DNA of 64,000 nt from Deltaproteobacteria bacterium. Lineage in GTDB: Bacteria > Desulfobacterota > Binatia > UBA1149 > SPBQ01. Positions within the stretch are counted from its first letter, which is position 1; each line of letters starts with the position of its first letter. The stretch lies in assembly GCA_029262375.1 (NCBI GenBank), contig JAJCZM010000051.1:1-64000 (forward strand). The letters are read 5' to 3'. Made by a program: the position numbers and the translations under genes. The notes under the pieces are model-generated. The model searched no databases. It was not told the DNA's origin and was given only the letters and a program-made list of their open reading frames with translations. Of this stretch, positions 39,998 to 49,409 are shown in pieces.

Positions 39998-40869
39998 AAG
40001 TCGGTTTCGTCGGGTTGGGAGACATCGGGGCTCCGATGGCGCAACACGTTGCTCGTGCCCACGAACTGTTCGTATGGGCGCGCAACGGCGAGCGAGCGAG
40101 ATCGTTCGCCGGTGCCAATGACGCTGTAGCGGTTTCTACCTTCGCCGAACTGATCGGTTCGGTCGACGCGCTCATAACGTGTCTGCCGACGTCCGACGAC
40201 GTTGCAGCATTGCTCGCGCCGGTCGACGATGAATGGCGCCCCGGCCAGCTGGTCGTCGATGCGACCTCGGGTGATCCTTTCGTTTCGCTGACCATCGCCG
40301 AGCGACTTGGCGAGCACAGCGTCGGCTTCGTCGATGCGCCGGTCAGCGGCGGCACCGACGGTGCGCGAAACGGCAACCTGACCGTCATGCTCGGCGGCGA
40401 GCAAGAGTGGATCGAAAAGGCGCAAGCTATCGTGGCGCCCTACAGCGCAATAATCGAGCACGTTGGGGCGGTAGGGGCGGGGCACGCAGTCAAGGCGGTC
40501 AACAACGCCCTGTTGGCCGTGCACATCCAGGCCGCCGGCGAAGGACTCGCCGCGCTTACCAAATTCGGTGTCGATCCGGCCGTCGCGCTAGGTGTCATAA
40601 ACGCTTCGAGCGGACAGTCGTTTGTCTCCGAGCGAATATTTCCCGAACGCGTGATCACGCGCGCGTGGCCGCGCACGTTTCGCCTCGCCCTGCTCGACAA
40701 GGACATAGGCGTGGCGTTACGCGTATTGGACGAGACCGGCGTGCCTTCCGCCGCCATCCGCACGGCCCGCGAAGCGTTCGCAGCGGCGCGTGCAGCACTC
40801 GGCGAAGAAGCCGACCACGCAGAGCTGGTCAAAGAGATCGAACGCGCGGCCGGTGTCGAGATCAGGTAG
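39994..40869 (+). CDS. 3-Hydroxyisobutyrate dehydrogenase-like NAD(P)-binding protein
   Basis: A 291-residue beta-hydroxyacid dehydrogenase of the HIBADH/6PGDH group. It begins MKVGFVGLGDIGAPMAQHV. The substrate motif is DAPVSGG(T)DGA, and the catalytic Lys region is GHAVKAVNNALLAVH (Lys near 169). GTG is the start codon, overlapping the TetR stop as GTGA. The family reduces semialdehydes such as methylmalonate or tartronate semialdehyde. Position 57 bp before the E1alpha gene suggests one operon for short hydroxy- or oxo-acid metabolism. Confidence 0.9.
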   Translation: MKVGFVGLGDIGAPMAQHVARAHELFVWARNGERARSFAGANDAVAVSTFAELIGSVDALITCLPTSDDVAALLAPVDDEWRPGQLVVDATSGDPFVSLTIAERLGEHSVGFVDAPVSGGTDGARNGNLTVMLGGEQEWIEKAQAIVAPYSAIIEHVGAVGAGHAVKAVNNALLAVHIQAAGEGLAALTKFGVDPAVALGVINASSGQSFVSERIFPERVITRAWPRTFRLALLDKDIGVALRVLDETGVPSAAIRTAREAFAAARAALGEEADHAELVKEIERAAGVEIR

Positions 40870-40926
40870 GCACTCTTGGTTTTCGGGCGCAACGACGCGT
40901 CCGACGTTTCAAGCGAGGAGGAGAGT

Positions 40927-41895
40927 ATGGACCTCACGAAAGAACAGCTTCTTGTCACCTACAGGAAGATGCGCATGATCCGATCCTTCGAGGAGAAGCT
41001 CAGCGAACTCGTGACAGCGGGCAAGTTGGGCGGCTTCCTCCACCTGTACGCCGGTCAAGAAGCGGTGGCGGCGGGCGTCTGTGGGCGTCTCGACGAGCGC
41101 GACTACGTTTCCACCACACATCGCGGACACGGCCATTGCATCGCCAAGGGCGTACGAGCAAAGGGGATGATGGCCGAGCTCTTCGGCCGCAGCACCGGCG
41201 TATGCAAAGGCAAAGGCGGCTCGATGCACATTGCGGACTTGGAGGCGGGCATGCTCGGCGCCAACGGCATCGTGGGAGCGGGCATCCCGTTGGCCACCGG
41301 TGCAGCACTTACCTGCAAGGTGAAGAATACCGGAGGCGTCGCAGTCGCGTTTTTCGGCGACGGCGCAAGTAACCAAGGCCAGTTCCACGAGGCGCTCAAC
41401 ATGGCGGCGAACTGGAAGTTGCCGGCAGTCTACGTGGTCGAGAACAACGGCTGGGGGGAATTCACTCCCACCGAGTTCGTCGTGCCGGTCAAGGACATTG
41501 CGGTGCGCGCCGACAGTTACGCGATGCGCAGCGACATTGCCGACGGCAACGACTTCTTCGACGTCTACGAAAAAGCGGGGCTGGCCGTAGAAGCTGCACG
41601 CGCGGGTGAAGGACCGACGCTTCTTGAATGCAAGACGTACCGATACTACGGGCACTACGTCGGTGATCCTCTCGCTTACCGATCCAAAGCAGAAGCCGAA
41701 AAATGGAAGACCGAACGCGATCCGCTCGACGCTTTTGAGTCTCGGGTCGTCGGCGACGCAATGCTCGAGGCCGAAGAGCTGCGGCGGATCGACGGCGAGG
41801 TGACCGCAGAACTCGATGCGGCTGTCGAGGCAGCCGAGAACGATCCACTTCCCGATCCCGCGTCGCTGTATGAAGACGTCTACGCGCAGGAGTAA
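40927..41895 (+). CDS. acoA: 2-oxo-acid/acetoin dehydrogenase E1 component, alpha subunit
   Basis: A 322-residue E1 alpha subunit. It starts MDLTKEQLLVTYRKMRMIR after a strong AGGAGGAGAG. The ThDP motif is GDGASNQGQFHEALNMA near residue 144, ending in VENNGWG. The RGHGHCIAKGVRAKGMMAELFG and GKGGSMHIAD segments are typical of AcoA/PDH-E1alpha. With the beta subunit it decarboxylates a 2-oxo acid or cleaves acetoin, passing the acyl group to lipoyl-E2. The E2's composition favours acetoin dehydrogenase. The beta gene starts 4 bp downstream. Confidence 0.92.
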   Translation: MDLTKEQLLVTYRKMRMIRSFEEKLSELVTAGKLGGFLHLYAGQEAVAAGVCGRLDERDYVSTTHRGHGHCIAKGVRAKGMMAELFGRSTGVCKGKGGSMHIADLEAGMLGANGIVGAGIPLATGAALTCKVKNTGGVAVAFFGDGASNQGQFHEALNMAANWKLPAVYVVENNGWGEFTPTEFVVPVKDIAVRADSYAMRSDIADGNDFFDVYEKAGLAVEAARAGEGPTLLECKTYRYYGHYVGDPLAYRSKAEAEKWKTERDPLDAFESRVVGDAMLEAEELRRIDGEVTAELDAAVEAAENDPLPDPASLYEDVYAQE

Positions 41896-41899
41896 AGAG

Positions 41900-42907
41900 A
41901 TGGCACGAGAAATCACGGTAGCCGCTGCAATCAACGAAGCCCTGCGCATAGCCCTGGAAATGGATCCCGACGTCGTGCTCATGGGCGAAGATGTCGCCGG
42001 CGGCGGCACGCGCGAGGCCGAGGGAACCGATGAAGCCGGCGGCATCATGGGGACTACCCGCGGACTCGTCACGCAGTTCGGCAATGAGCGGGTACTCGAC
42101 ACACCGATCAGCGAGATGGGGATGTTGGGCACGGCCGTCGGTGCGGCGCTCACCGGCCTGAGACCGATCGTAGAGCTGATGTTCATCGATTTCCTTGGTG
42201 TGTGCCTCGATCCGCTTCTCAATCAGGCATCGAAGCTACGTTACATGTTCGGCGGCAAGGCCCGTGTTCCGCTCACGGTCAGAACCGTGACGGGGGCCGG
42301 TATGCAGTCCGCCGCCCAGCATTCGCAGTCGCTCTACTGGATAACGGCCGGAATCCCAGGCCTCAAAACCGTTATTCCCTCGAATGCCTACGACGCGAAA
42401 GGGCTGCTGTTGGCCTCGATCCGCTCCGACGACCCGGTGGTGTTCTGTGAACCGAAGGGGGTGTTGTTCGATTCGTGCGATGTTCCCGAGGGCGACTACA
42501 TCGTGCCGCTTGGTAAGGCTGCCGTTTCGCGCGAGGGCAGCGATATCACGCTTGTGGGCATGGGCGCTACCGTCAAAATGGCGCTGGCCGCGGCCGAAGC
42601 CTTGGCCGCCGATGGCACAAGCGCCGAGGTCATCGATTTGCGATCGCTGGCACCGCTGGACGAGCAGACGGTTCTGACGTCGCTCGAAAAGACAGGCCGC
42701 CTCGTCGTCGTCGATGAAGCGACGCCACGCTGTGGAATCGCCAGCGACATTGCCCGTCTCTGCGTGACCAAGGGGTTCGATTTTCTGGATGCACCGGTGG
42801 GGTGCGTCACGGCGCCGCACACTCCCGTGCCGTTCAGTGCGATCCTCGAACAGGCTTACATGCCTTCCCCCGACAAGATCGTCGCGGCCGTTCGCGAACT
42901 GAGCTGA
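41900..42907 (+). CDS. acoB: 2-oxo-acid/acetoin dehydrogenase E1 component, beta subunit
   Basis: A 335-residue transketolase-type beta subunit. It starts MAREITVAAAINEALRIALE. It contains GEDVAGGGTREAEGT..., TPISEMGMLGTAVGAALTGLRPIVELMFIDF (as separate stretches), the GAGMQSAAQHSQSLYWI segment and a C-terminal transketolase domain (LRSLAPLDEQT). The protein is the heterotetramer partner of the alpha subunit. The ATG at 41900 follows the AcoA stop by 4 bp with AAAGAG upstream, so translation is coupled. Confidence 0.92.
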   Translation: MAREITVAAAINEALRIALEMDPDVVLMGEDVAGGGTREAEGTDEAGGIMGTTRGLVTQFGNERVLDTPISEMGMLGTAVGAALTGLRPIVELMFIDFLGVCLDPLLNQASKLRYMFGGKARVPLTVRTVTGAGMQSAAQHSQSLYWITAGIPGLKTVIPSNAYDAKGLLLASIRSDDPVVFCEPKGVLFDSCDVPEGDYIVPLGKAAVSREGSDITLVGMGATVKMALAAAEALAADGTSAEVIDLRSLAPLDEQTVLTSLEKTGRLVVVDEATPRCGIASDIARLCVTKGFDFLDAPVGCVTAPHTPVPFSAILEQAYMPSPDKIVAAVRELS

Positions 42908-42918
42908 GGAGCGCACCG

Positions 42919-44211
42919 GTGGCGACAGCGATCAAGATGCCGAAACTCGGCATGACCATGGCCGAGGGTACCGTTATCGATTGGCCGATAGCGCTCGGCG
43001 ACTTCGTCGATAAGGGCGAGATCGTGCTCGTCATTGAATCCGAGAAGGCCGAGATAGAGATAGAGGCCACGGCATCCGGGTGTTTTCGTCACGTTTACGT
43101 CGAAGCGCAAGAAACCGTTGCGTGCGGAACGCTACTCGCGGCGCTCACCGACAGCGCCGACGAGCCCTTCGACGCAGCCGCGTTCCACGCAGAGAACAAC
43201 ACGCCGGAGCAGCGCGCCGTTAGTGTTTCGGTTACCGCGCCTTCGGCAGAGGCGGCGCCCACGCAGCCTCGCGCGCACGCAGGGCGCAAGGCCGTTGCAC
43301 CGGCCGCCCGTGCGCTGGCCAAGAAACTCGACCTCGATGTCGAGCCCATCGTTGGCAGTGGCCCCGGAGGCCGTATCGTCAAAGCCGACGTCGAAGCCTG
43401 GGCGGCCGCGCGCGCGGCGCTCATCGAGGTTGCCGACGGCGTGCGACTGGAGGTACCGACCGTCGGTAGCGGCGACCAGGTATTGTTGTTGCCGGGCTTT
43501 GGCACCGATGCATCGGCATTCGCTCGGCAGATCCCTGCGCTGGCCGAAGGCTACCGTGTATGCGGCGTCAATCCGCGCGGCGTCGGTCTGTCGGATGCAC
43601 CCGTTGCAGACCGTTATGATCCCGCGCTGCTCGCCGCCGATGCCGCAGCGCTCGCAGGCGATGGCCCGGCGCATGTGATCGGCGCAAGCATGGGCGCCGC
43701 CGTCGCGGTGGAGATGGCATTGGCGCATCCGGACAGCGTGCGATCGCTCACGCTCATCACCCCGGCCGTCGAGGTAACGCCGCGCCTGGATGCCGTGCTT
43801 GCGGCATGGTGTCGCTTGTCGCTGGAAACAAGTTCCGACGTGCTTGCGACCGCACTGCTGCCCTGGTTCTTCACCGACGACTTACTCGCTGACCCGCGCG
43901 CGCGCCAGCGCATGCTTCGCGGTCTGACCGGCATCGTTGCGCGTGTTCCGGCCCACGTGCTCGATCGCTATGCGAGCGGGCTTCGGTCGTGGACGGGGAG
44001 TCGTAGCGAAGACCTACGATCGATCGCAGTGCCCACGTTGGTGCTGATCGGACGCGAGGACCTGCTCACCCCGGGCGGCGAACGAATTGCCGATGCCATC
44101 CCGGCCGCAAGCTGCGTGGTTGTGCCCAACGCCGGACATGCGCTGAGCTTGGAAGCACCCGAGGCCGTCAACGAGGCCATCCTTGCGCATCTGAACCGAG
44201 CCGGATCGTAG
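42919..44211 (+). CDS. acoC: Acetoin dehydrogenase E2-type protein (lipoyl + E1/E3-binding + alpha/beta hydrolase)
   Basis: A 430-residue protein. The N-terminal lipoyl domain has the modified Lys in IESEKAEIEIEATASG (near residue 43). A peripheral subunit-binding domain (about 122-163) holds ARALAKKLDLD and GSGPGGRIVKADVEA. The C-terminal half is an alpha/beta hydrolase with nucleophile elbow GASMGA (near 256), acid GREDLL (near 378) and His in NAGHAL (near 407), in place of the usual acyltransferase core. This arrangement is characteristic of acetoin dehydrogenase AcoC. GTG at 42919 has GAGGAG about 8 nt upstream. No E3 (lipoamide dehydrogenase) gene lies in the window. Confidence 0.9.
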   Translation: MATAIKMPKLGMTMAEGTVIDWPIALGDFVDKGEIVLVIESEKAEIEIEATASGCFRHVYVEAQETVACGTLLAALTDSADEPFDAAAFHAENNTPEQRAVSVSVTAPSAEAAPTQPRAHAGRKAVAPAARALAKKLDLDVEPIVGSGPGGRIVKADVEAWAAARAALIEVADGVRLEVPTVGSGDQVLLLPGFGTDASAFARQIPALAEGYRVCGVNPRGVGLSDAPVADRYDPALLAADAAALAGDGPAHVIGASMGAAVAVEMALAHPDSVRSLTLITPAVEVTPRLDAVLAAWCRLSLETSSDVLATALLPWFFTDDLLADPRARQRMLRGLTGIVARVPAHVLDRYASGLRSWTGSRSEDLRSIAVPTLVLIGREDLLTPGGERIADAIPAASCVVVPNAGHALSLEAPEAVNEAILAHLNRAGS

Positions 44212-44292
44212 AGTTGGGCGGTGAGCGCTGCGTCGCGTTGGACTTGGCGAACCATGCCCCAATAATCTGGCGATCGGGACGCGGAGGCGATC

Positions 44293-46071
44293 ATGTTCAC
44301 ATCTCACTTTGCCCGGGTCACTCAGCACGCGCTCACGGGCCTCTGTGCGATACTGCTGCTAGCGCTCGAACCACACGGCTTTGTGCAAGCACGCGCATGG
44401 CTCGGAGGTCTCGTGCTCGACGACCCCGAGCTCACGTACTCGACCACATTCGGTCGCGGAACGGGCGAGGTCCGAGAGATCGCGGTCGACACCGACGGCA
44501 ACATCGTCATCGCCGGTGTCACGGGATCACAGTTCCTCTTCCCTTTGATCAACGCGGCCGACGATACCTACGGAGACAGTGGCCAAGAGGGGTTCATTAC
44601 CAAGATAAGCGCCTCGGGCGACGAACTCATATACAGCACGTACTTGGGCGGTGACGACGACGACTGGGTTTCAGCGCTGGCGCTGGACGCAGCCGGAAAC
44701 GCGTACGTCTGCGGCACCACCGTATCGCTGGACTTCCCGACGACCGGCGCTCTGCAACCGCTACCCAACATCGGCCAAGGGGGCTTCGTACGCGACGGCT
44801 TCGTGGCCAAGCTCGCTCCCAACGGGGATCTCCTCTGGTCAACACATCTAGGCGGCGAGTCGTCGGACGAAGCCCACGACATCGCCGTCGACGCGGGCGG
44901 GGCCGTCGTCGTAGTCGGTCAAACCAGTTCCGTGGACTTTCCTTCCGCGAATGGCTTTCAGTCTGCGTGCAACCTCAACCCGACCACGGAGCGCTGTGCC
45001 GATGCGTTCATCACCAAGATCTCGGGGGATGGCTCCAGCATCCAGTTCAGCACTTTCCTCGGCGGCAGTGCTGCCGGTATTGGTGAACAAGCCTGCGGCG
45101 TATCTTTGGACGGTTCGGGAAATGTCTACGTCATCGGAGAGAATCGCTCCGACGATTTCCCGCTGCTCTCGCCATTCCAAAGTGAACGCGGCGGCGGCAT
45201 CAGCGATCTGTTCGTCACCAAGCTCGCCGCGACCGGCAATGCGCTCATCTGGTCGTCACACCTGGGTGGCGCCGACGATGAGTTCTCATGCAGCGTACTC
45301 TCGCGCGGCTCGACAATTGCGGTGGATTCGCAATCCGACGCGTTCATCGCGTTTACAACGAAATCAGCCGATCTGCCCGTTATGGGCGGCCTCCCCGCCA
45401 GCACGCAGGAGGACGACACCGACGTCTTCGCCGCCAAGATTACTTCCGGCGGCACGCTGGCTTGGAGCACATATCTCGGCGGCAGTGGTTCCGACTTCGC
45501 CCACAACGTTGCACTCAGCAGCGCGGGCACACCGGTATTGACCGGCTGGACGACATCCACGGGCTTTCCTTTGACGTCCGACGCGCTGCCCGAGGCGGAT
45601 TGCCCGCTCGCCCAGACACCCAACTGCACAACCGACGCGTTCGTCACCGCGCTCGATGCCGACGATGGCTCACTCGCGTTCTCGACCTACCTGGGTGGCG
45701 ACGACAGCGATCAAGGCAGCGGCGTCTGTGTCACACCCGACGATACGATCTACGTAGCGGGCTGGACCAAAACCGATCTGTGGCCGGAGGTCAACGCACT
45801 TCCGTCGGTGTACGGCGGAAGCGGCACGGTACAGATGTTCGTATCGGCGATCGGATCGGCGGATCCAGCGATACCGGGCGACGCGAACGGCGACGGCACG
45901 ATCAGCGCAACCGATGCTCTACTCGCACTCAGTGTCGCAGTCGGCGCAGGTGAGTGCGCGTTGTGTATCTGCGACGTCAGTGGAGACGGAGCCATTACCG
46001 CTACCGATGCTCTGATCGTGTTGAACCTGGCTGTCGGCCTCCCCGTAGCGACCAACGCCCCGCCGTGCTGA
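44293..46071 (+). CDS. Secreted SBBP-repeat beta-propeller with C-terminal dockerin-like repeats
   Basis: A 592-residue exported protein. A signal peptide (to about residue 34) is followed by repeated SBBP (beta-propeller) units, each ending in a [WF]S[TS][YHF]LGG motif such as YSTYLGG, WSTHLGG and FSTFLGG; at least six are visible. The C-terminal 60 residues hold two dockerin-like EF loops, GDANGDGTISATDALLALSVAVG and DVSGDGAITATDALIVLNLAVG, joined by a CxxCxC element. GGAG sits 6 nt before the ATG. Its partner is unknown; no cohesin is seen in the window. Convergent with a Cys-rich gene. Confidence 0.88.
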   Translation: MFTSHFARVTQHALTGLCAILLLALEPHGFVQARAWLGGLVLDDPELTYSTTFGRGTGEVREIAVDTDGNIVIAGVTGSQFLFPLINAADDTYGDSGQEGFITKISASGDELIYSTYLGGDDDDWVSALALDAAGNAYVCGTTVSLDFPTTGALQPLPNIGQGGFVRDGFVAKLAPNGDLLWSTHLGGESSDEAHDIAVDAGGAVVVVGQTSSVDFPSANGFQSACNLNPTTERCADAFITKISGDGSSIQFSTFLGGSAAGIGEQACGVSLDGSGNVYVIGENRSDDFPLLSPFQSERGGGISDLFVTKLAATGNALIWSSHLGGADDEFSCSVLSRGSTIAVDSQSDAFIAFTTKSADLPVMGGLPASTQEDDTDVFAAKITSGGTLAWSTYLGGSGSDFAHNVALSSAGTPVLTGWTTSTGFPLTSDALPEADCPLAQTPNCTTDAFVTALDADDGSLAFSTYLGGDDSDQGSGVCVTPDDTIYVAGWTKTDLWPEVNALPSVYGGSGTVQMFVSAIGSADPAIPGDANGDGTISATDALLALSVAVGAGECALCICDVSGDGAITATDALIVLNLAVGLPVATNAPPC

Positions 46072-46222
46072 TCCAGCGGCAGCGCGGATGTCTAGTTCGA
46101 CACTGTGACGCTGCAGCAAGCACTCGGCCCGCACCTAGGCTTCCAAGCTCGCATCGTCGATCCGTTCGGTATTGACGCAGTCGTGACTGTCAACGCCTCA
46201 CGCACCGCAACCGTCTATCTGC

Positions 46223-46891
46223 TCACGGCGAGCATGCGCAGATTCGATACAAGCTCGAGGCAATCGCAATCGAGTCGGTAACCGGATCCGTACAGCGCGC
46301 GCGGTCGCCGAACTCCGTAACACAACCGTATCCGTTGTCGCAGCTGTTGATGTCGACGGGAGCACCGGAACCTTCGGCACCGAGCGCATCCATCACCGTC
46401 TCACAATTCGCATTGGTACCGTCACTGCCGACGTATGTTCGGGTAGCCTCGTCATAGAGGAGTCCGGCGGCTGCACATGTGGTGTCGCAATCATCCCCCT
46501 GCGCGGTGAGAAACCAACAAGCGCCTCCGATGGATACTCCGGCGCACGCGGGTGGAGGCGCAACGCCCGTTGCAACGTCGCCCATGCAGGTCGTGATCGC
46601 GGCCTCGACCGTCGCCTCGTCGCCGTTGGACGGACACGCGCCCGCCGCTTTCGCTTCGGCCTTGCTCCATTTGTCTGCGAACTTGCTCGAGCACCTGGAA
46701 TAATCGGGCGTCTCGTTCTTCTTTAGGGCTTTCGAATCCGCCTTAAGACGGCAGTTGGCGTACTTGCCCGCTTCTTTCATCTTGGCCGCGCCGCAATCCA
46801 CCGCCGGGTCTGCGGCGCTGGATACGGACGTTAGCGTAAACGACATGACCGCCGCGACTGCTGCGACGTGTAGCGCTGATGTTCTCTGCAT
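46223..46891 (-). CDS. Secreted Cys-rich protein of unknown function
   Basis: A 222-residue exported protein. Signal peptide ends near SSAADP. The N-terminal mature half is helical and Lys/Ala-rich with regularly placed Cys (CGAAKMKEAGKYANCRLKAD and YSRCSSKFADKWSKAE); the C-terminal half has CVTEFGDRARCTD and a closing ICAC. This 'AGKYxxCRLKAD' layout appears in several exported proteins of Deltaproteobacteria/Binatota-type genomes (memory, not searched). Function is unknown. A GGGGGGAA Shine-Dalgarno-like run precedes the ATG. Divergent from the subtilase. Confidence 0.85.
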   Translation of the reverse strand: MQRTSALHVAAVAAVMSFTLTSVSSAADPAVDCGAAKMKEAGKYANCRLKADSKALKKNETPDYSRCSSKFADKWSKAEAKAAGACPSNGDEATVEAAITTCMGDVATGVAPPPACAGVSIGGACWFLTAQGDDCDTTCAAAGLLYDEATRTYVGSDGTNANCETVMDALGAEGSGAPVDINSCDNGYGCVTEFGDRARCTDPVTDSIAIASSLYRICACSP

Positions 46892-47090
46892 TGGTTCCCC
46901 CCGGCGACAGCGTGGATAGTATGAGGACCTATACAGTATCGTTCGTTCCTACCACAAGAGAGCGCCTGTAAGAGAAGAACTGTACCCATGCGAGCCGACA
47001 GCCGTAGACTTGCTGACGGCGGTCAGAGACAATTTGCAAGGTATGGAGCGCACGGGACACGGGCCCGGGTCGAAACAGGGAGTGCCAAGC

Positions 47091-49355
47091 ATGCGACTCA
47101 CAGTACTTACTTGTATTTCAGTCCTTCTACTATCGGCTGACGTCGGACCAAGCCTGGCCGACTCCAATGCGACAGCCTGGAATCCGCGACCGCGCGTTAT
47201 CGCGCCCAAACCCGCGGCAACGGTGCTGCGTGCTTCCGATTCACGCGAAGCGCTGATTCTGAAGTTCACTGAAGGCACGCGCGTGCGACTGCGCGGCAGA
47301 TCGTTTTCTGCGGTGCGCTCTGACCTGACCGCCGTTCACAGCACGCTCTCCCGAGCGGGCGTCGACATGAGTCAGGTCGGTCGACTCTTCACGCTTCCAG
47401 AGTCGTCGCTCGACGAAATGCGTGAGCGTGGCCTTGCTCGCAGTACACGATCACTTGCCGACCTGAACCTCTACTATCGAATTATTGATCTCGGCAACGT
47501 CGACCTCGAGGCATTGTGCGACCAGTTGAATGCGCTCGACATCGTCGAGTCGGCAGTCCCCGAACCCGTGCCGGTCGAGCTGCCGGTCGATATCCCACCA
47601 GTCACTCCTTTCTTGGTCTCGTTCCAACACTACCGGGATAGCCCGCCCGAAGGCATCGGCGCAAGTGATGTATCGCGTGTCGCGGGCGCCGATGGTTCCG
47701 GAACGGCCATCGCCGACATCGAGTATGCCTGGACATTCGATCACGAGGACCTAGAGCTACCGCCGTCCACCTACATCGATACGGAGACCGCGAACGATCC
47801 GTACCCAGGGAGCTCCGAGGAACACGGAAACGCCGTTCTTGGCGAACTCGTAGCCAAAGACAACGCCTACGGTGTCACGGGCATCGTCCCCGGCGCGACC
47901 GCAATGGTCGTGCCGGCCAAGACGGTCGAGTCCGGCTACAACGTCGGCCGCGCCGTCACCGTGGCCGCGTCCGTCCTAGGACCTGGCGACGTCATTTTGA
48001 TCGAACAACAAGCGTGCGTCTGCAACTTGGCTGCGCCATGCTTCGGACCGGTCGAGTATATGCAGTCGGTGTTCGACGCGATCGAGGCGGCGGTGGCATT
48101 GGGAATCGTGGTAGTCGAAGCCGGCGGCAACGGCGGCGTCGACCTGAACCAGGTAAAGTGCGCCGGTGTCTTCGACCGCAATGTGCGCGATTCCGGAGCG
48201 ATCATCGTCGGCGCCGGCGATTCGGCTTCACGCGCACGTCTCTCGTTCTCGAGCTACGGAGATCGCGTCGATCTCCAGGGCTGGGGGGAATTGGTCACGA
48301 CGCTCGGGTATGGATACGCGTTCAGCCCGGGCGACATCCGTCAGCGCTACACCGGCTACTTCGCCGGAACTTCAAGCGCATCGCCGATCGTAGCGGGCGC
48401 GGCGGCCGCCGTGCAGGGCTCGCTGATCGCACGCGGCGAACCACCCTTGAGCCCCGAGGCACTGCGTCTATTGCTTATCGACACCGGCTCGCCGCAACCG
48501 CTGGAGGCCGAATCGATCGGTCCGCTTCCCGATTTGGTAGCCGCGATCGGGACGTTGGATCCACCGGTCTGCGGCGACGCGATCCACCAGGCCGGCGAAG
48601 CGTGCGACGACGGGAACTTCATCGACGGCGACTGCTGCTCTTCGACGTGTACTGCGGAAGTAGGCTTGGCATGTGACGACGGCCTTTTTTGCACTACCGC
48701 AAGCGCCTGTAACTCGACGGGCGACTGCTCGGCCGCTGCTTACGTCGTGTGTCCGGACGCCGACGCTAATCCCTGTACGGTCGATACATGTGACGAACTC
48801 ACGATGGGCTGCGTTGTCGACGATCAGCCTGCGCAAGGTTGCCTCATGGCCGAGAAGAACGTGATGCAACTGAAGGACGCCTCTGGGAATTACTCCGATC
48901 GCGTGAAGTGGAAGTGGTCGAAGGGGGAGTTCGTGGACTACGCGCACCTTGGGTCGCCGACGAACAGCACGAGCTATCGTCTATGCATTTACGACGAGAC
49001 GGCTGGCGCCCCGATCGCATTCTTGGGCCGCGACATTCCCGCCGGCGCGTCCGGCTGGACCGAACACGGCGTCAAGAAGGGGATCGAGTACAAAGACAAA
49101 CTCGCGACGCACGATGGTTTCTTAAAAGTGCGCGTACGCCCCGGGGCCGCCGGCAAATCGCGCGCGCAGGTGCTTTTGGCCAAGAGCACGTCACTCCTGT
49201 TGCCCGGACCGAGCTCCGCGCAGCAGTACTTCGAGCAAGATTCTCGTGTAATCGTCCAACTGGTGAACTCCGCCGGCTCTTGTTGGACAAGTGAGTACGA
49301 AGCCGCCGACACGAGAAAGAACAACGGTGGCGAGTTCAAGGCCGCCGTACGCTGA
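47091..49355 (+). CDS. Secreted subtilisin-like (S8) serine protease with Cys-rich domain
   Basis: A 754-residue exported protease. The signal peptide ends near SLADS. A pro-region-like part (to about 190) precedes the S8 domain: Asp in IADIEYAW (about 207), His in EEHGNAVLGE (about 244), Asn in EAGGNGG, Ser in GTSSASPIVAG (about 427). All catalytic residues are present. C-terminal to it is a Myxococcus-type Cys-rich repeat (GEACDDGNFIDGDCCSSTC) and a beta domain (VKWKWSKGEF, YRLCIYDE) common in this lineage's exported proteins. The ATG at 47091 follows GGGAG. Confidence 0.9.
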   Translation: MRLTVLTCISVLLLSADVGPSLADSNATAWNPRPRVIAPKPAATVLRASDSREALILKFTEGTRVRLRGRSFSAVRSDLTAVHSTLSRAGVDMSQVGRLFTLPESSLDEMRERGLARSTRSLADLNLYYRIIDLGNVDLEALCDQLNALDIVESAVPEPVPVELPVDIPPVTPFLVSFQHYRDSPPEGIGASDVSRVAGADGSGTAIADIEYAWTFDHEDLELPPSTYIDTETANDPYPGSSEEHGNAVLGELVAKDNAYGVTGIVPGATAMVVPAKTVESGYNVGRAVTVAASVLGPGDVILIEQQACVCNLAAPCFGPVEYMQSVFDAIEAAVALGIVVVEAGGNGGVDLNQVKCAGVFDRNVRDSGAIIVGAGDSASRARLSFSSYGDRVDLQGWGELVTTLGYGYAFSPGDIRQRYTGYFAGTSSASPIVAGAAAAVQGSLIARGEPPLSPEALRLLLIDTGSPQPLEAESIGPLPDLVAAIGTLDPPVCGDAIHQAGEACDDGNFIDGDCCSSTCTAEVGLACDDGLFCTTASACNSTGDCSAAAYVVCPDADANPCTVDTCDELTMGCVVDDQPAQGCLMAEKNVMQLKDASGNYSDRVKWKWSKGEFVDYAHLGSPTNSTSYRLCIYDETAGAPIAFLGRDIPAGASGWTEHGVKKGIEYKDKLATHDGFLKVRVRPGAAGKSRAQVLLAKSTSLLLPGPSSAQQYFEQDSRVIVQLVNSAGSCWTSEYEAADTRKNNGGEFKAAVR

Positions 49356-49409
49356 AGTTTTTGGGGAAGGTCGGCCGGCGCTGGGCGGAAAAACCCGCGG
49401 GAACTCCGA

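Noticed and set aside
46072..46222. Bulged stem TTGA-cg-CAGT/ACTG-TCAA between two convergent genes (46172-46193)
   Set aside because: Bulged, without a T-run, and too short to call a terminator.
49356..49409. CCCGCGGG followed by a T-run on the minus strand
   Set aside because: The palindrome has no room for a loop and gives only a three-pair stem; too weak for a terminator call.
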